NCBI RefSeq assembly: GCF_016785085.1
Contig: NZ_JAENHO010000002.1
Coordinates: 310,001 to 374,000 of the forward strand
Direction: 5' to 3'
DNA from: Paractinoplanes lichenicola
GTDB lineage: Bacteria; Actinomycetota; Actinomycetes; Mycobacteriales; Micromonosporaceae
DNA length: 64,000 nt
Both the position numbers and the translations under genes were made by a program. Below the pieces are notes generated by a model. That model was given only the letters and a program-made list of their open reading frames with translations. It did no database searches and was not told where the DNA came from. Every line of letters starts with the position of its first letter. The first letter of the stretch is position 1. Positions 31,968 through 41,376 of the stretch are shown piece after piece.

Positions 31968-34637
31968 ATGCCGAGGCCCGAGCGACCCCTGGACGACGAC
32001 GGCGGCCCGGTCGCTCAACTGGCCACCGCCTTGCGGCACCTGCGGGAGAGGGCCGGCAAGCCGGGTTATCGGCAGATGGCCGCGCGGGCGAACTATTCGG
32101 TGGCGACGCTGTCGGCGGCCGCGTCGGGCCGGAAGCTGCCGACGCTGGAGGTGACCCTGGCCTACGCGGCCGCCTGTGATGGTGACCCGGTGGAGTGGGA
32201 GCGGCTCTGGCGGGAGGCCGAGCGCCTGAGCGTGCGGGCCGCCCAGGACGAATCGACGGCGTACGGGCACGAAAGATCGCCGTATCCGGGACTGGCGATG
32301 TTTCAACCGGCGGACGCGGAGTTGTTCTTCGGGCGTGCCGCCCTGGTGGACGAGTTGGTGAGCAGGCTCGGCCGGAGTCGTTTCCTGGTGATTTTCGGTT
32401 CTTCCGGCGCCGGCAAGTCGTCGGTGGTGCGGGCCGGGCTGGTTCCAGCCTTCGCCGGCCCGGCGATGGTGCTGACGCCGGGCGAGCATCCGCTGGCGGA
32501 GCTGGCGGTGCACCTGGCCCGGTATGCCGGTGTATCAGCCGGCGGACTGCTGAGTGAGTTACGTGCGGATCCTGTACGAGCGCAACTGCTGGTTCGGCAG
32601 GGCGCTCCGGAGGCCGACCTTCTCGTGGTGGTGGATCAGTTCGAGGAGACCTTCGCGGCCTGCGCCGATCCGGCCGAACGGGCGGACTTCGTCACCGCGT
32701 TGCTAGCGATGTGCCGGGAACCGGACGGTCGTGCCCGTGTGGTGCTGGCCGTACGGGCCGACCACTACGCCCGCTTCACCGAGCATCCGCAGCTGCTGGC
32801 GGCGATGTCGGACGCGCACATGTTGATCGGCGGGATGAATCCGGCGGAGCTGCGGGAGGCGGTGACCGGACCGGCCGAGCGGCACGGCGCCCGGGTGGAG
32901 GGTGCGCTGGTGGCCACTGTCGTAGCCGAGGTCAACGGCTCGCCCGGCGCGCTGCCCCTCGCGGCGCACGCGCTGCGTGAGGCATGGCATCGCCGTCAGG
33001 GTGCGATGGTGACGCTGGCCGGCTATCAGGCGGCCGGCGGCATGGCGGGCGCGGTGGCGCACACCGCGGAGCGGGCGTACGCGCGATTGTCCGCGGCGGA
33101 ACGACAAGTTGCCCGGCAGGTACTGGTGCGAATGGTCGACGTGGGGCCGGATGAGGTAATCACTCGACGGCGTCTCAGCCAGGCCGAGCTGGGCGCGATC
33201 GAGCGGGCGCCGGAAGTGATCGAGGTATTCGCGGCCGCCCGGCTGGTCAGCATGGACCGGGACTGTGTGGAGCTCGTGCACGAGGCGCTGATCCAAGCCT
33301 GGCCCCGGTTGCGCGGCTGGGTCGAGGAGGGCCGTGCCGGTCTGCGGCTGCATCGGCGGCTCACCGAGGCGGCCGTCGCGTGGGAGTCCCACGATCGCGA
33401 TGAGGGCGCGCTGTACCGCGGCTCGCTCCTGTCCACGGTCGCGGAGGCGGCCGATACGAAGGTCATCGAGCCGGCCGGTACGGAGCGGGAGTTCCTCGAG
33501 GCCAGCCGGACATCGGCCGCCCGGGAGGAGCGCAGACGGGAACGCCGTACGCGCTGGCTGTTCACCCGGATCACCGTGGCCATGACGGTTGTCGTCACGC
33601 TCGCGGTCGGCGCGATCGTGTCCGCTCGCCGCGCCACAGCCGAGCGGGACCGGGCGACGGCGTGGGAGCTGGCGGCGGCCGCGCGAACCGAGCGCGAGAA
33701 CGATCCCGAACTGGCGCTGTTGCTCGCGTCCCGGGCGTACGGACTCCATCCGGATGATCAGACCGAGTCGGTGCTGCGACAGGCCACGGCCGACGCCCAG
33801 GAGACTGCCACGATCGACGTGTCCGTCGCCCTGGCCGGGGCGCCCTCAGCGCCGAGTTCCTCGGCCGTGAGCGCGGACGGTCGCAGTTTCGCAATCGCGG
33901 ACTTGAGCGGCGATCAGATCCACTGGTGGCGAACGGCAACGGACGAGAAGCCCGCCGTTGTGGAATGCCGGGCGCGGGATGTCACCTTGAGCAGCGACGG
34001 GAGCTTGCTCGCCGCCGACTGTGGTGAAAACGAGATCCGTGTCTGGCGGATGGGTGATCGACGACCGGCCGCCCGGTTCGGTGGGGCCGGGCCCGTGGCG
34101 ATCAACCGGGACGGCACCTTGATCGCGATGTCCGACCGGGCGGGCGGTGTGCTGCTGTGGGATCCGGTAAACGAGCGGGCAGTACGCACGTTGACGGGCC
34201 GGGCGACTCAGCTCCGCTTCAGCCCCGACGGGCGGGAGTTGGCCGTGGCCGACGACGACGGCGCTATCCGGATCTGGCCTCCCGCCGGCCATGACGACCC
34301 GGTCGGAAAGGCCACGGCGATGAACTTCAGCCCCGACGGCAAGCTGATCGCCGGCATCGGCACTGACGACGTTCTGCGCGTGTGGAACACCGACGGGAGC
34401 GGCGAGGCCCTGACCTTCGACCATCCCGGCGGCGCAAGCCAACTCGCTTTCAGCGCCGACGGGCGGCGGCTCATCACCTTGCACGGCGCGAATGTCCGCT
34501 CGACCCCGTGCGAGGTGTGCGGCCCGATCGATGACGTGCTCGCGCTCTCCAAGCAGCTCACTACCCGGGATCTCACGCCGGAGGAGCGTGCGAGATATCT
34601 GCACGAGGACGGCGGAGGCCGGCCAGGACGAGGGTGA
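31968..34637 (+). CDS. HTH-nSTAND NTPase-WD40 membrane-anchored protein
   Basis: 889 aa, with GGGGGAGG before the ATG. Residues about 15-75 are an XRE-like HTH (YRQMAARANYSVATLSAAAS). Then the nSTAND1 entry motif YPGLAMFQPADAELFFGR, Walker A FGSSGAGKSSVVR with Lys150 and Walker B LLVVVDQFEE; the helical remainder runs to about 525. One membrane helix at about 535-555, then a region of alpha repeats (LALLLASRAYGLHPDD) and about five WD40-type beta-propeller blades to the end (e.g. IRVWRMGD, LLWDP, IRIWPPAG, LRVWNTDG). STAND proteins assemble on ligand binding; signalling or conflict roles are possible. The 3' end overlaps the convergent TetR gene by 65 bases. Confidence 0.85.
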   Translation: MPRPERPLDDDGGPVAQLATALRHLRERAGKPGYRQMAARANYSVATLSAAASGRKLPTLEVTLAYAAACDGDPVEWERLWREAERLSVRAAQDESTAYGHERSPYPGLAMFQPADAELFFGRAALVDELVSRLGRSRFLVIFGSSGAGKSSVVRAGLVPAFAGPAMVLTPGEHPLAELAVHLARYAGVSAGGLLSELRADPVRAQLLVRQGAPEADLLVVVDQFEETFAACADPAERADFVTALLAMCREPDGRARVVLAVRADHYARFTEHPQLLAAMSDAHMLIGGMNPAELREAVTGPAERHGARVEGALVATVVAEVNGSPGALPLAAHALREAWHRRQGAMVTLAGYQAAGGMAGAVAHTAERAYARLSAAERQVARQVLVRMVDVGPDEVITRRRLSQAELGAIERAPEVIEVFAAARLVSMDRDCVELVHEALIQAWPRLRGWVEEGRAGLRLHRRLTEAAVAWESHDRDEGALYRGSLLSTVAEAADTKVIEPAGTEREFLEASRTSAAREERRRERRTRWLFTRITVAMTVVVTLAVGAIVSARRATAERDRATAWELAAAARTERENDPELALLLASRAYGLHPDDQTESVLRQATADAQETATIDVSVALAGAPSAPSSSAVSADGRSFAIADLSGDQIHWWRTATDEKPAVVECRARDVTLSSDGSLLAADCGENEIRVWRMGDRRPAARFGGAGPVAINRDGTLIAMSDRAGGVLLWDPVNERAVRTLTGRATQLRFSPDGRELAVADDDGAIRIWPPAGHDDPVGKATAMNFSPDGKLIAGIGTDDVLRVWNTDGSGEALTFDHPGGASQLAFSADGRRLITLHGANVRSTPCEVCGPIDDVLALSKQLTTRDLTPEERARYLHEDGGGRPGRG

Positions 34638-35166
34638 TGACGCCGTCCGCGTCGGCTTGGTAGGTGGGGTGGTCGTAGGCGGCGCAGATGCCCTGGACGG
34701 CCATCATGACGGCGCCGGCGCCCACGTCGGCGCGGATGGTGCCGGCGGTGACCGCGGCGGTCAGCAGGTCGGTGATGACCTCGCCCAGGGCCTGCGCGCC
34801 CTCGGCGAGCGCGCCCGAGCGGGTGGCCATCAGCGTCGCCAGGGTGCGGGCCAGGCCCTCGTGCGAGTGCAGGTGGGCGACGAGGCCGCGCAGGAAGGAC
34901 TCCAGGGCCTCGTCGGCCGGGAGGGTGGCTTGCAGCTCGCGGGCGCGGTCGCAGAGGGCGGCGAGCTCCTCGCGATAGACCGCCTCGGCCAGGGCCTCCC
35001 GGGTGGGGAAGTGGCGATAGAGGGTGCCGGTGCCGACGCCGGCCAGCTTGGCGAAGTCGTCGAAGCGCAGGTCGAAGCGGCCGTCGGCGAAGAGCTCGCG
35101 GGCCTTGGCGATCAGGGCGTCGCGGTTGCGGCGGGCGTCGGCGCGCAAGGGTTTGGCGTCGGTCAC
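34573..35166 (-). CDS. TetR-family transcriptional regulator
   Basis: 197 aa from the GTG at 35166 (TDAKPLRADARRNRDALI) with GTGAGGA upstream. HTH: FAKLAGVGTGTLYRHFPTREAL, then a C-terminal helical domain. Divergent from a ketopantoate-reductase-like gene; the gap holds two perfect palindromes (35187-35201 and 35213-35227). Its 3' end runs 65 bases into the end of the convergent nSTAND gene. Confidence 0.88.
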   Translation of the reverse strand: MTDAKPLRADARRNRDALIAKARELFADGRFDLRFDDFAKLAGVGTGTLYRHFPTREALAEAVYREELAALCDRARELQATLPADEALESFLRGLVAHLHSHEGLARTLATLMATRSGALAEGAQALGEVITDLLTAAVTAGTIRADVGAGAVMMAVQGICAAYDHPTYQADADGVITLVLAGLRRPRADISHAPPA

Positions 35167-35186
35167 GGGGTCCTCACGTTGACAAG

Positions 35187-35201
35187 TGGAGACTGTCTCC
35201 A
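35187..35201. promoter_or_regulatory. TetR operator candidate, site 1
   Basis: TGGAGAC and GTCTCCA, a perfect palindrome around T, 20 bases from the TetR start. Confidence 0.7.
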
Positions 35202-35212
35202 TATTTTGGAAG

Positions 35213-35227
35213 TGGAGATGATCTCCA
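35213..35227. promoter_or_regulatory. TetR operator candidate, site 2
   Basis: TGGAGAT and ATCTCCA, a perfect palindrome around G, centred 26 bases from site 1 and sharing the TGGAGA/TCTCCA core. The pair covers the promoter region of both divergent genes. Confidence 0.7.
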
Positions 35228-35250
35228 AATCTTAGGGCATGGGGTGCGGC

Positions 35251-36198
35251 GTGAGGATTCTGCTGTTCGGCCGGGGTGTGATCGGCGCGATGTACGGGTG
35301 GGCCCTGGAGCAAGCCGGGCACCACGTCGAGTTCTTCGTGCGGCCGGGGCGCTCGGCGGCGTACGGGGAAGCGGTTGATCTTGATCTGCTGGACGCGCGG
35401 CGGCGGCCGTGGGGCAAGCGGGTCGCCCAGACATGGCCGGTGCGCTGTCGCGAGACGCTGGAACCGGATCACGACTTCGATCTGATCGTGCTCAGCGTGC
35501 AGCATTACCGCTTCGCGGAGGCCGTGGAGTTTCTGGGGCCGCGGGTGGGCAACGCCACGGTGCTCGTCTTCAACAACCTGTGGGTCGAGCCGCTGACCGC
35601 GGTCGAGGGCCTCCCGATCGAGCAGGTGGCCTGGGGCTTTCCCGGGGCGGGCGGCGGTTTCGGCGAGGACGGCGTGCTGCGTGGGGCGCTGCTGCCCGTC
35701 GTTTTCCTCGGCACTATCGACAGGCCGTTGACCGAGCGCGATCGGGCCGTACGCGAGGTGTTCCGCGGGGCGGGTTTCCGGATCCAGGAGAGCGCCGACT
35801 TCCGGGGCTGGCTGGCGGTTCACTTCGTGCAGAACGCCGGCCTGCACACGCAGAGCCTGCGGCTGGGCTCGCTGGCCGGGATGACGACCAGGGACGTACG
35901 GGCGGCGATCCTCGCCATTCGTGAGCTGTTCCCGCTGCTCGAGGCGCGCGGCGTCGATCTGCGGCGGCACCGCGGCGAGCTGCTGCCCTTCACGGCGCCC
36001 CTCCGGCTGGCGGCCCCGGCCCTGGCCTGGGCGTTCAACCACTTCCCGCCGATGCGCCGGGTGACTCAGGCGCACGCCAATCCGGAGGAGCTGCGCGCGG
36101 TCTGCCGCGACACCCTGGCCGAGGCGCGCCGGCGGGGCGTGCCGGTGCCCCGGCTGGAAGCGGCAGAGCCGTATTTCACTAGTGAGAAGGCCGCCTAG
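35251..36198 (+). CDS. Ketopantoate reductase family (ApbA/PanE-like) oxidoreductase
   Basis: 315 aa from the GTG at 35251, which starts just before the dinucleotide loop VRILLFGRGVIGAMYGWAL; the in-frame ATG at 35239 would add four residues. The N-terminal Rossmann domain and the C-terminal helical domain (VHFVQNAGLHTQSL, ELLPLLEARG-like) match ApbA/PanE length. The C-terminal half diverges from true PanE (no clear catalytic Lys pattern checked), so it may act on another 2-keto acid. Probably repressed by the divergent TetR through the two palindromes. Confidence 0.75.
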   Translation: MRILLFGRGVIGAMYGWALEQAGHHVEFFVRPGRSAAYGEAVDLDLLDARRRPWGKRVAQTWPVRCRETLEPDHDFDLIVLSVQHYRFAEAVEFLGPRVGNATVLVFNNLWVEPLTAVEGLPIEQVAWGFPGAGGGFGEDGVLRGALLPVVFLGTIDRPLTERDRAVREVFRGAGFRIQESADFRGWLAVHFVQNAGLHTQSLRLGSLAGMTTRDVRAAILAIRELFPLLEARGVDLRRHRGELLPFTAPLRLAAPALAWAFNHFPPMRRVTQAHANPEELRAVCRDTLAEARRRGVPVPRLEAAEPYFTSEKAA

Positions 36199-36320
36199 CG
36201 GGCTGAGAGTTCGACCTGTCGTCGAGCGTTTTCATGGCGCCGATCGTCGCCGCCGCCTGTTGTCCAAGGTGTTGCCGCATTGTTGACACTCGATACGCTG
36301 AGGCCGTCGGGGGAGGTGCG

Positions 36321-38936
36321 GTGGAGTTTCGGCTGCTCGGGCCGGTCGAGATCGAAGTGGACGGTCGCTGGCTCGACGTCGGCCGGCCGCAACGGCGCGC
36401 CGTCCTCGCGGCCCTGCTGGTCGACGCCGGGCGGCTGGTGACGCCGGAGACCCTGATCGACCGGGTGTGGGGCGAGGCGTCGCCGCCGGGCGCGCGCCGC
36501 GTGCTGCACGCCCACCTCAGCCACCTCCGCCGGATGATCCCGGCGCCGCTGGTCCACCGCTCCGGCGGCTACCTGCTGGAGGTCGACCCCGACACGGTCG
36601 ACCTGCACCGATTCCGGCGGCTGGCCGCGGATCCGGGCCGGGTCGAGCGGCTGCGGGAGGCGCTGCGGTTGTGGCAGGGCACCCCGCTGGCCGGGCTGCC
36701 GGGCGAGTGGGCGGCCCGGATGCGCCAGTCGTGGGCCCGGGAGCGGGTCGACGCGACGATCGTCTGGGCCGGCGCCGAGCTGCGGATCGGCCGGGCCGAG
36801 GCGACCCTCGGGCCGCTGACCGAGCTTGCCGAGGAGCATCCGCTGCTGGAACCGCTCGCGGCCGCGCTGCTGCGGGCGCTGCAGGCGGCCAACCGGTCGG
36901 CGACGGCGCTGGAGCACTACGCCGCCCTGCGGGAACGCCTGGCCGACGAGCTCGGGTCGGACCCGAGTCCCGAGGTGCTGGCCGTCCACCAGGCCTTGCT
37001 TCAAGGCGGCACCGTCGGCCCCGCGCAACTGCCGCCCGATCTGAGCGGTTTCGTCGGCCGGGCCGCGGAGATCGCCCGGCTCGACGCCGCGGCGGGCCCG
37101 GTCGTCGCCATCTGGGGCACCGCCGGCGTGGGGAAGTCGGCGCTGGCCGTGCGCTGGGCCACGGCCGCCCGCGGCCGGTTCCCCGACGGGCAGTTGTACG
37201 TCAACCTGCGGGGTTTCGATCCCGATGACGTGGTCGCGTCAACCGCCGACGTGGTGCAGGGCTTCCTCGAGGGGCTCGGCGTGCGGCCGGCGCAGATCCC
37301 GGCCGGGCTGGACGCGAAGATCGGCCTGTATCGCAGCCTGCTCGACGGGCGGCGGATCCTCGTCCTGCTGGACAACGCCCGGGACGCCGAGCAGGTGCGA
37401 CCGCTGCTCCCGGCCGCCGCGAACTGCCTGGCCGTCGTCACGAGCCGGATCGACCTGACCGGCCTGGTGGTCTCCGACGGCGCCACCGGCGTTCCGCTCG
37501 ACACGTTCACCGAGACCGAGGCGCGCGAGCTTTTCCGCAGCCGTCTGGGTGCCGTACGGGCCGACGCCGAACCCGCCGCGGTCACGGCGCTCATCGCCGC
37601 CTGCGCCCGTCTGCCCCTCGCGCTCGCCGTCGTCGCCGCCCGCGCCGCGGCCCGGCCCCGCCAGCAGCTGGCCGTGCTCGCGGCGCAGCTCGGCGACTCC
37701 GCGCTGACCGCCCTGGCCGGCGGCGACCCCCGCACCGATCCGCGCACGGTGTTCTCCTGGTCCTACCGCGCCCTCACGCCCGCCGCCGCCCGCATGTTCC
37801 GGCTGCTCGGCCTGCACCCGGTGCCCGAGCTGGCCATCGCGGCCGCGGCCAGCCTGGCCGGAGTCTCAATGGGTCACGCCGGTCCGCTGATGGCCGAACT
37901 GGCCGAGGCCAACCTGACCGCCGAGCCGCGACCGGGCCGCTGGACCGTCCACGACTTGCTGCACTCGTACGCCATGAGCCTGGTGGCCGGGGATCCGGCG
38001 GAGGAGCGGAACGCCGCGTACCGCCGGATGTTCGACCATTACCTGTACGTCGGGGACGCCGCCGCGCTGCTGCTGAACCCGCGGCGCGACACCGTCGAAC
38101 CGGCCCCGCCCGCCGCCGGAGCCGTCGTGGCCGCCCCGCCCGACGCCGAGGCGGCCCGGGAGTGGTTCGCGACCGAACACGGGACAGTGGCCCTCGCGGT
38201 CTCCCTCGCCGCCGCCGAGGGCTTCGACACGCACGCCTGGCAGCTGGCACGCAGTTTGACCACATATCTGAACCATCACTCCCGCTGGACGGACATGACC
38301 GACCTGCACACCGTCGGCCTGGCCGCGGCCCGCCGCGCCGGCGACCGGCAGGGGCAGATCCACACCCTGCGCGACCTGGGCCTGGCCGGCACCCGCCAGG
38401 GCCGGTCGGCGGAGGCGTACGGGCAGTTCACCGAGGCCCTGGAGCTGTGTGCCGAGGATCAGGACGACCTGAAGTGGGGGCACACCCACCTCGACCTGGC
38501 CGAACTGGTCGGTGGGCAGGGCCGCTGGCAGGAGGCGATCGACCACATCGAGCTGGCGGCCACCGTCTACGAGATCGACAAGGACGGCGGCAACATCCCC
38601 GGGATGCTCGGCTCGTGCTACGCCCAGCTCGGCGACTACGACCAGGCCCTGATGCACTGCCAGGAGGCGCTGGCCCTGGCCAAGAAGATCGGCGACGGGT
38701 GGACCCAGGCCGCCACCTGGGATTCGCTCGGCTTCATCCACCATCAGCTGGGCGACTACGGGCAGGCGCGGGAGTGCTACACGAACGCGCTGACCCTCGT
38801 CCGGGAGACCGGCGACCGCTACCGCGAGGCCGACGTGCTCGACCACCTCGCGCCGTCCCTCGAGGCCGCCGGCGATCTCGACGCCGCCCGTGATGCCCGT
38901 CACCAGGCCGAGGAAATCCGCCGCCAAACCGTCTGA
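36321..38936 (+). CDS. SARP/AfsR-type regulator with NB and TPR domains
   Basis: 871 aa from the GTG at 36321, with GGGGGAGG upstream. Residues 1-90 are the OmpR-like winged helix (FRLLGPVEIEVDGRWLDVG, PETLIDRVWGE), 95-235 the bacterial transcriptional-activation domain (LHRFRRLA..., ALEHYAALRERLADELG). A NB-ARC-like ATPase follows: WGTAGVGKSALAVRW near 265-280 and ILVLLDNARD as Walker B; then about five TPRs at 680-865 (e.g. QTAATWDSLGFIHHQLGDYG-type units). Such proteins activate secondary-metabolite or development genes. No biosynthetic cluster is adjacent, so the target is elsewhere or is this region. Confidence 0.9.
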   Translation: MEFRLLGPVEIEVDGRWLDVGRPQRRAVLAALLVDAGRLVTPETLIDRVWGEASPPGARRVLHAHLSHLRRMIPAPLVHRSGGYLLEVDPDTVDLHRFRRLAADPGRVERLREALRLWQGTPLAGLPGEWAARMRQSWARERVDATIVWAGAELRIGRAEATLGPLTELAEEHPLLEPLAAALLRALQAANRSATALEHYAALRERLADELGSDPSPEVLAVHQALLQGGTVGPAQLPPDLSGFVGRAAEIARLDAAAGPVVAIWGTAGVGKSALAVRWATAARGRFPDGQLYVNLRGFDPDDVVASTADVVQGFLEGLGVRPAQIPAGLDAKIGLYRSLLDGRRILVLLDNARDAEQVRPLLPAAANCLAVVTSRIDLTGLVVSDGATGVPLDTFTETEARELFRSRLGAVRADAEPAAVTALIAACARLPLALAVVAARAAARPRQQLAVLAAQLGDSALTALAGGDPRTDPRTVFSWSYRALTPAAARMFRLLGLHPVPELAIAAAASLAGVSMGHAGPLMAELAEANLTAEPRPGRWTVHDLLHSYAMSLVAGDPAEERNAAYRRMFDHYLYVGDAAALLLNPRRDTVEPAPPAAGAVVAAPPDAEAAREWFATEHGTVALAVSLAAAEGFDTHAWQLARSLTTYLNHHSRWTDMTDLHTVGLAAARRAGDRQGQIHTLRDLGLAGTRQGRSAEAYGQFTEALELCAEDQDDLKWGHTHLDLAELVGGQGRWQEAIDHIELAATVYEIDKDGGNIPGMLGSCYAQLGDYDQALMHCQEALALAKKIGDGWTQAATWDSLGFIHHQLGDYGQARECYTNALTLVRETGDRYREADVLDHLAPSLEAAGDLDAARDARHQAEEIRRQTV

Positions 38937-39001
38937 TCCGGAACAGGTCGCACATCGTGGGCGCGGGGACGGATCGATGGGCGTGGCATAATCCCCGCTC
39001 G

Positions 39002-40708
39002 ATGACGACGAATATTCACGTCGGTAACGACGTGACTACGCAGCTCGCACGGCCCGAGCCGGCCCTGTCGCCGCGGCGGCTCACCGGCTGGGTCGTCGCC
39101 GCCCTGGCCGCGGCCGCGGCTTTCGGCGTGAGTCTCTGGTCCGCGCTCAACAACGACGTGACCTACGCCCTCGGCGGCATGGAGACGGCCGGCAAGACCG
39201 GGGTCAGCGTGTGGGACGTGTTCGTGGCCCGCCCGGTCGCGTATCGCCTGTTGCTGGCCCTGCTGGACGCGCCCGTGACGGAGGCGCCGCTGCGGGTCGC
39301 GCACGCGGTCATCCGGTTCGAGACCGCGCTGCTCGTCGTCGGCGTCGCCGTCGTGCTGTTCTTCGGGATGAAGCGCTACTTGGACGTGCGGGCGGCCGCC
39401 GCCGTGTCCGCGGCCGCCGGCCTGGCGTTGATCATCGCGCCGCAGTGGCACTTCCTCGAGCCGGACTGGGTGGCCGCGATGTTCGCGGTGCTCGCGGTCG
39501 GCGCGGCCTGCGCACCCCGCCGGGTCTGGCTCGGCGCCCTCCTCGGCGGCTTCGCGGCCTTCCTGGCCATCGCGGTCAAGCTGGCCACCGTGCCGATCAC
39601 CCTGCTGGCCCTGGTGCTGGTCGGCGTGCTCAGCCTGCGCCGCGCGGCCTGGGCCGGCGTGGCCGCCGCCGGTTCCACGGTGATCTGGTACGTGGCGACC
39701 AAGCACTTCCTGCCGTGGGAGTGGACGTGGCTCGACGACCAGGCCAACCTGGTCGCGGATTCGCCGATCCACCACGGGCTGCGCTGGGAGGACTTCCACC
39801 TGCTGCTCGTCGGGCTGGGTGACGTGGCCCTGCTGAGCCCGGTCGTGGCCGTGGCCCCGGCCGCCGCGGCCGCCCTGATCCGCCGCCTCCCGCCCGGCCG
39901 CCCCCGCTGGATCGGCGCGGCGGTCGCCGTGGTCGCCGGTGGGCTGTCGGTGGCCTCCGCCTACGGCCAGGGCGAGTTCTACATGTATCACTACGCGATC
40001 GTTCCGGTGCTCGCCGCCGCGGTCTGGGGCGTCGCCTTCGCCCTGTGCCCCGGCGCCCGTACGCCGTTGTTCGCGACCACGGTGCTCTTCGCCGTGGCGA
40101 GCTTCGTGCTGCTGGCCCAGTCGCCCGAGTGGCGCCTCGCCCACGTGACGCCGGTCTCGCTGAGCTACCTGGCGGTCGCCGTGCTCGCCGCCGTCGCCAC
40201 CTGGATGCTGGAGCGCAGGGCCACGCCGCTCGTCCCGCCCCAGGCCGGCGCGGTCGCCCTGACCGCCGCGCTGGTGCTGGCCACCCTGCCCAACGCGCCC
40301 CTGGCGTTCAGCGGCTACAACTACGCCCGGTTCAACGAGAGCCCGTCCGCCCCCGGCTACGCCGCCCTGCGCGAGCGGATCGGCCCCGACACCCCGGTCT
40401 TCTACCTGGCCTTCGGCTCGATCAACTACCTGCTGCGCAACCCGTCCACGTGCCGCTACCCGTCACCGCAGTGGGTGCAGCGCGGCGCGCACTTCAAGCA
40501 AGTGCGAACCTTCCCTTCGTACGTGGACAACCTGCGCTGCCTGACCGAGGACGACCGGGCTCGTTACATGGTGCTGCAGCCGGGCTGGTTCCCGTGGAAG
40601 CGGGCCAGCCCCGAGGTCCGCACCCTCATCTCGAGCCGCTTCGACTGCTCACCCGAATCCCGCGTCCCGGCCCCCGACGGCCTGGTCGTCTGCCCCGCCC
40701 GCTCGTGA
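39002..40708 (+). CDS. Multi-pass membrane protein, possible GT-C-type enzyme
   Basis: 568 aa from the ATG at 39002. About 12 membrane segments between residues 25 and 440 and a hydrophilic C-terminal about 115 residues (RFNESPSAPGYAALRERIG, NPSTCRYPSPQW). The pattern resembles actinobacterial O-antigen-ligase or GT-C glycosyltransferase-like membrane proteins with an extracytoplasmic C-terminal region, but no DxD-type motif is clearly diagnostic. The next gene overlaps its stop by 4 bases. Likely works on envelope glycans (inference). Confidence 0.6.
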   Translation: MTTNIHVGNDVTTQLARPEPALSPRRLTGWVVAALAAAAAFGVSLWSALNNDVTYALGGMETAGKTGVSVWDVFVARPVAYRLLLALLDAPVTEAPLRVAHAVIRFETALLVVGVAVVLFFGMKRYLDVRAAAAVSAAAGLALIIAPQWHFLEPDWVAAMFAVLAVGAACAPRRVWLGALLGGFAAFLAIAVKLATVPITLLALVLVGVLSLRRAAWAGVAAAGSTVIWYVATKHFLPWEWTWLDDQANLVADSPIHHGLRWEDFHLLLVGLGDVALLSPVVAVAPAAAAALIRRLPPGRPRWIGAAVAVVAGGLSVASAYGQGEFYMYHYAIVPVLAAAVWGVAFALCPGARTPLFATTVLFAVASFVLLAQSPEWRLAHVTPVSLSYLAVAVLAAVATWMLERRATPLVPPQAGAVALTAALVLATLPNAPLAFSGYNYARFNESPSAPGYAALRERIGPDTPVFYLAFGSINYLLRNPSTCRYPSPQWVQRGAHFKQVRTFPSYVDNLRCLTEDDRARYMVLQPGWFPWKRASPEVRTLISSRFDCSPESRVPAPDGLVVCPARS

Positions 40709-41331
40709 CGGCCCTGGTCCTGCTGCACGGGGTGGGCGAGACCCACACGATGTGGGATCCCCAGCGCGAGGAGCTGGGCCGGCGTTTCCAGCTGCTGCTG
40801 CCCGACCTGCCGGGCTACGGCGACTCACCCGGTCCGTTCTCGCTCGACGCGGCGGTCGATGCCCTGCACGCCCTCGACCGCCCGGGCCCCGTCCATGTGT
40901 GCGGCCTGTCGGCGGGCGCCATGGTCGCGCTGCGCTGGGCGGCGCGGCATCCCGAGGATGTGGCCGGCCTGATCCTCTCCGGCGTTCAGGTGCGCCCGCC
41001 CCGGGCCTTGCTGGGCTTGCAGGCGGCAGTCATGCGCCTGATCCCGGCGCGGGTCTTCGAGGCGGACGGCGGCGTGACCAAGAAGCACCTGCTGCACGCG
41101 ATGGCAGAGCTGGCACGCGCCGACCTGCGGCCCGATCTGGGGCTGGTGAAGGCGCGGACGCTGGTGGTGTGCGGCGCCAAGGACAGACTCAACCTGGCCG
41201 CGTCCCGGGCGGCCGCGGCCGGGATCCGGCAGGCCGAACTGCGGATCGTGCCGGAGGCGAAGCACCTCTGGAATCAGGATCTGCCCGAGCTGTTCAACCG
41301 CACCGTCACGGAGTGGGTTCAGGGCAAATGA
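40705..41331 (+). CDS. Alpha/beta-fold hydrolase
   Basis: 208 aa from the GTG at 40705, overlapping the preceding stop (GTGA), so coupled to the membrane protein. LLHGVGETHTMWD (oxyanion), DLPGYGDSPG, nucleophile GLSAGAMVALRW, TLVVCGAKDRL (Asp) and PEAKHLWNQD (His) are all in order, so the catalytic triad looks complete. No signal peptide. Substrate unknown. Followed by a strong terminator. Confidence 0.85.
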   Translation: MTALVLLHGVGETHTMWDPQREELGRRFQLLLPDLPGYGDSPGPFSLDAAVDALHALDRPGPVHVCGLSAGAMVALRWAARHPEDVAGLILSGVQVRPPRALLGLQAAVMRLIPARVFEADGGVTKKHLLHAMAELARADLRPDLGLVKARTLVVCGAKDRLNLAASRAAAAGIRQAELRIVPEAKHLWNQDLPELFNRTVTEWVQGK

Positions 41332-41332
41332 C

Positions 41333-41363
41333 AACGGCCCGCCGGGTTGTCCGGCGGGCCGTT
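41333..41363. terminator. Strong bidirectional terminator
   Basis: AACGGCCCGCCGG and CCGGCGGGCCGTT, a perfect 13-bp stem with a 5-base loop followed by TCTCGTT, between two convergent genes. Confidence 0.85.
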
Positions 41364-41376
41364 CTCGTTGGCGGAG

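Noticed and set aside
36321..38936. SARP regulator as a marker of an adjacent antibiotic cluster
   Set aside because: No polyketide, peptide-synthetase or other biosynthetic core genes are adjacent.
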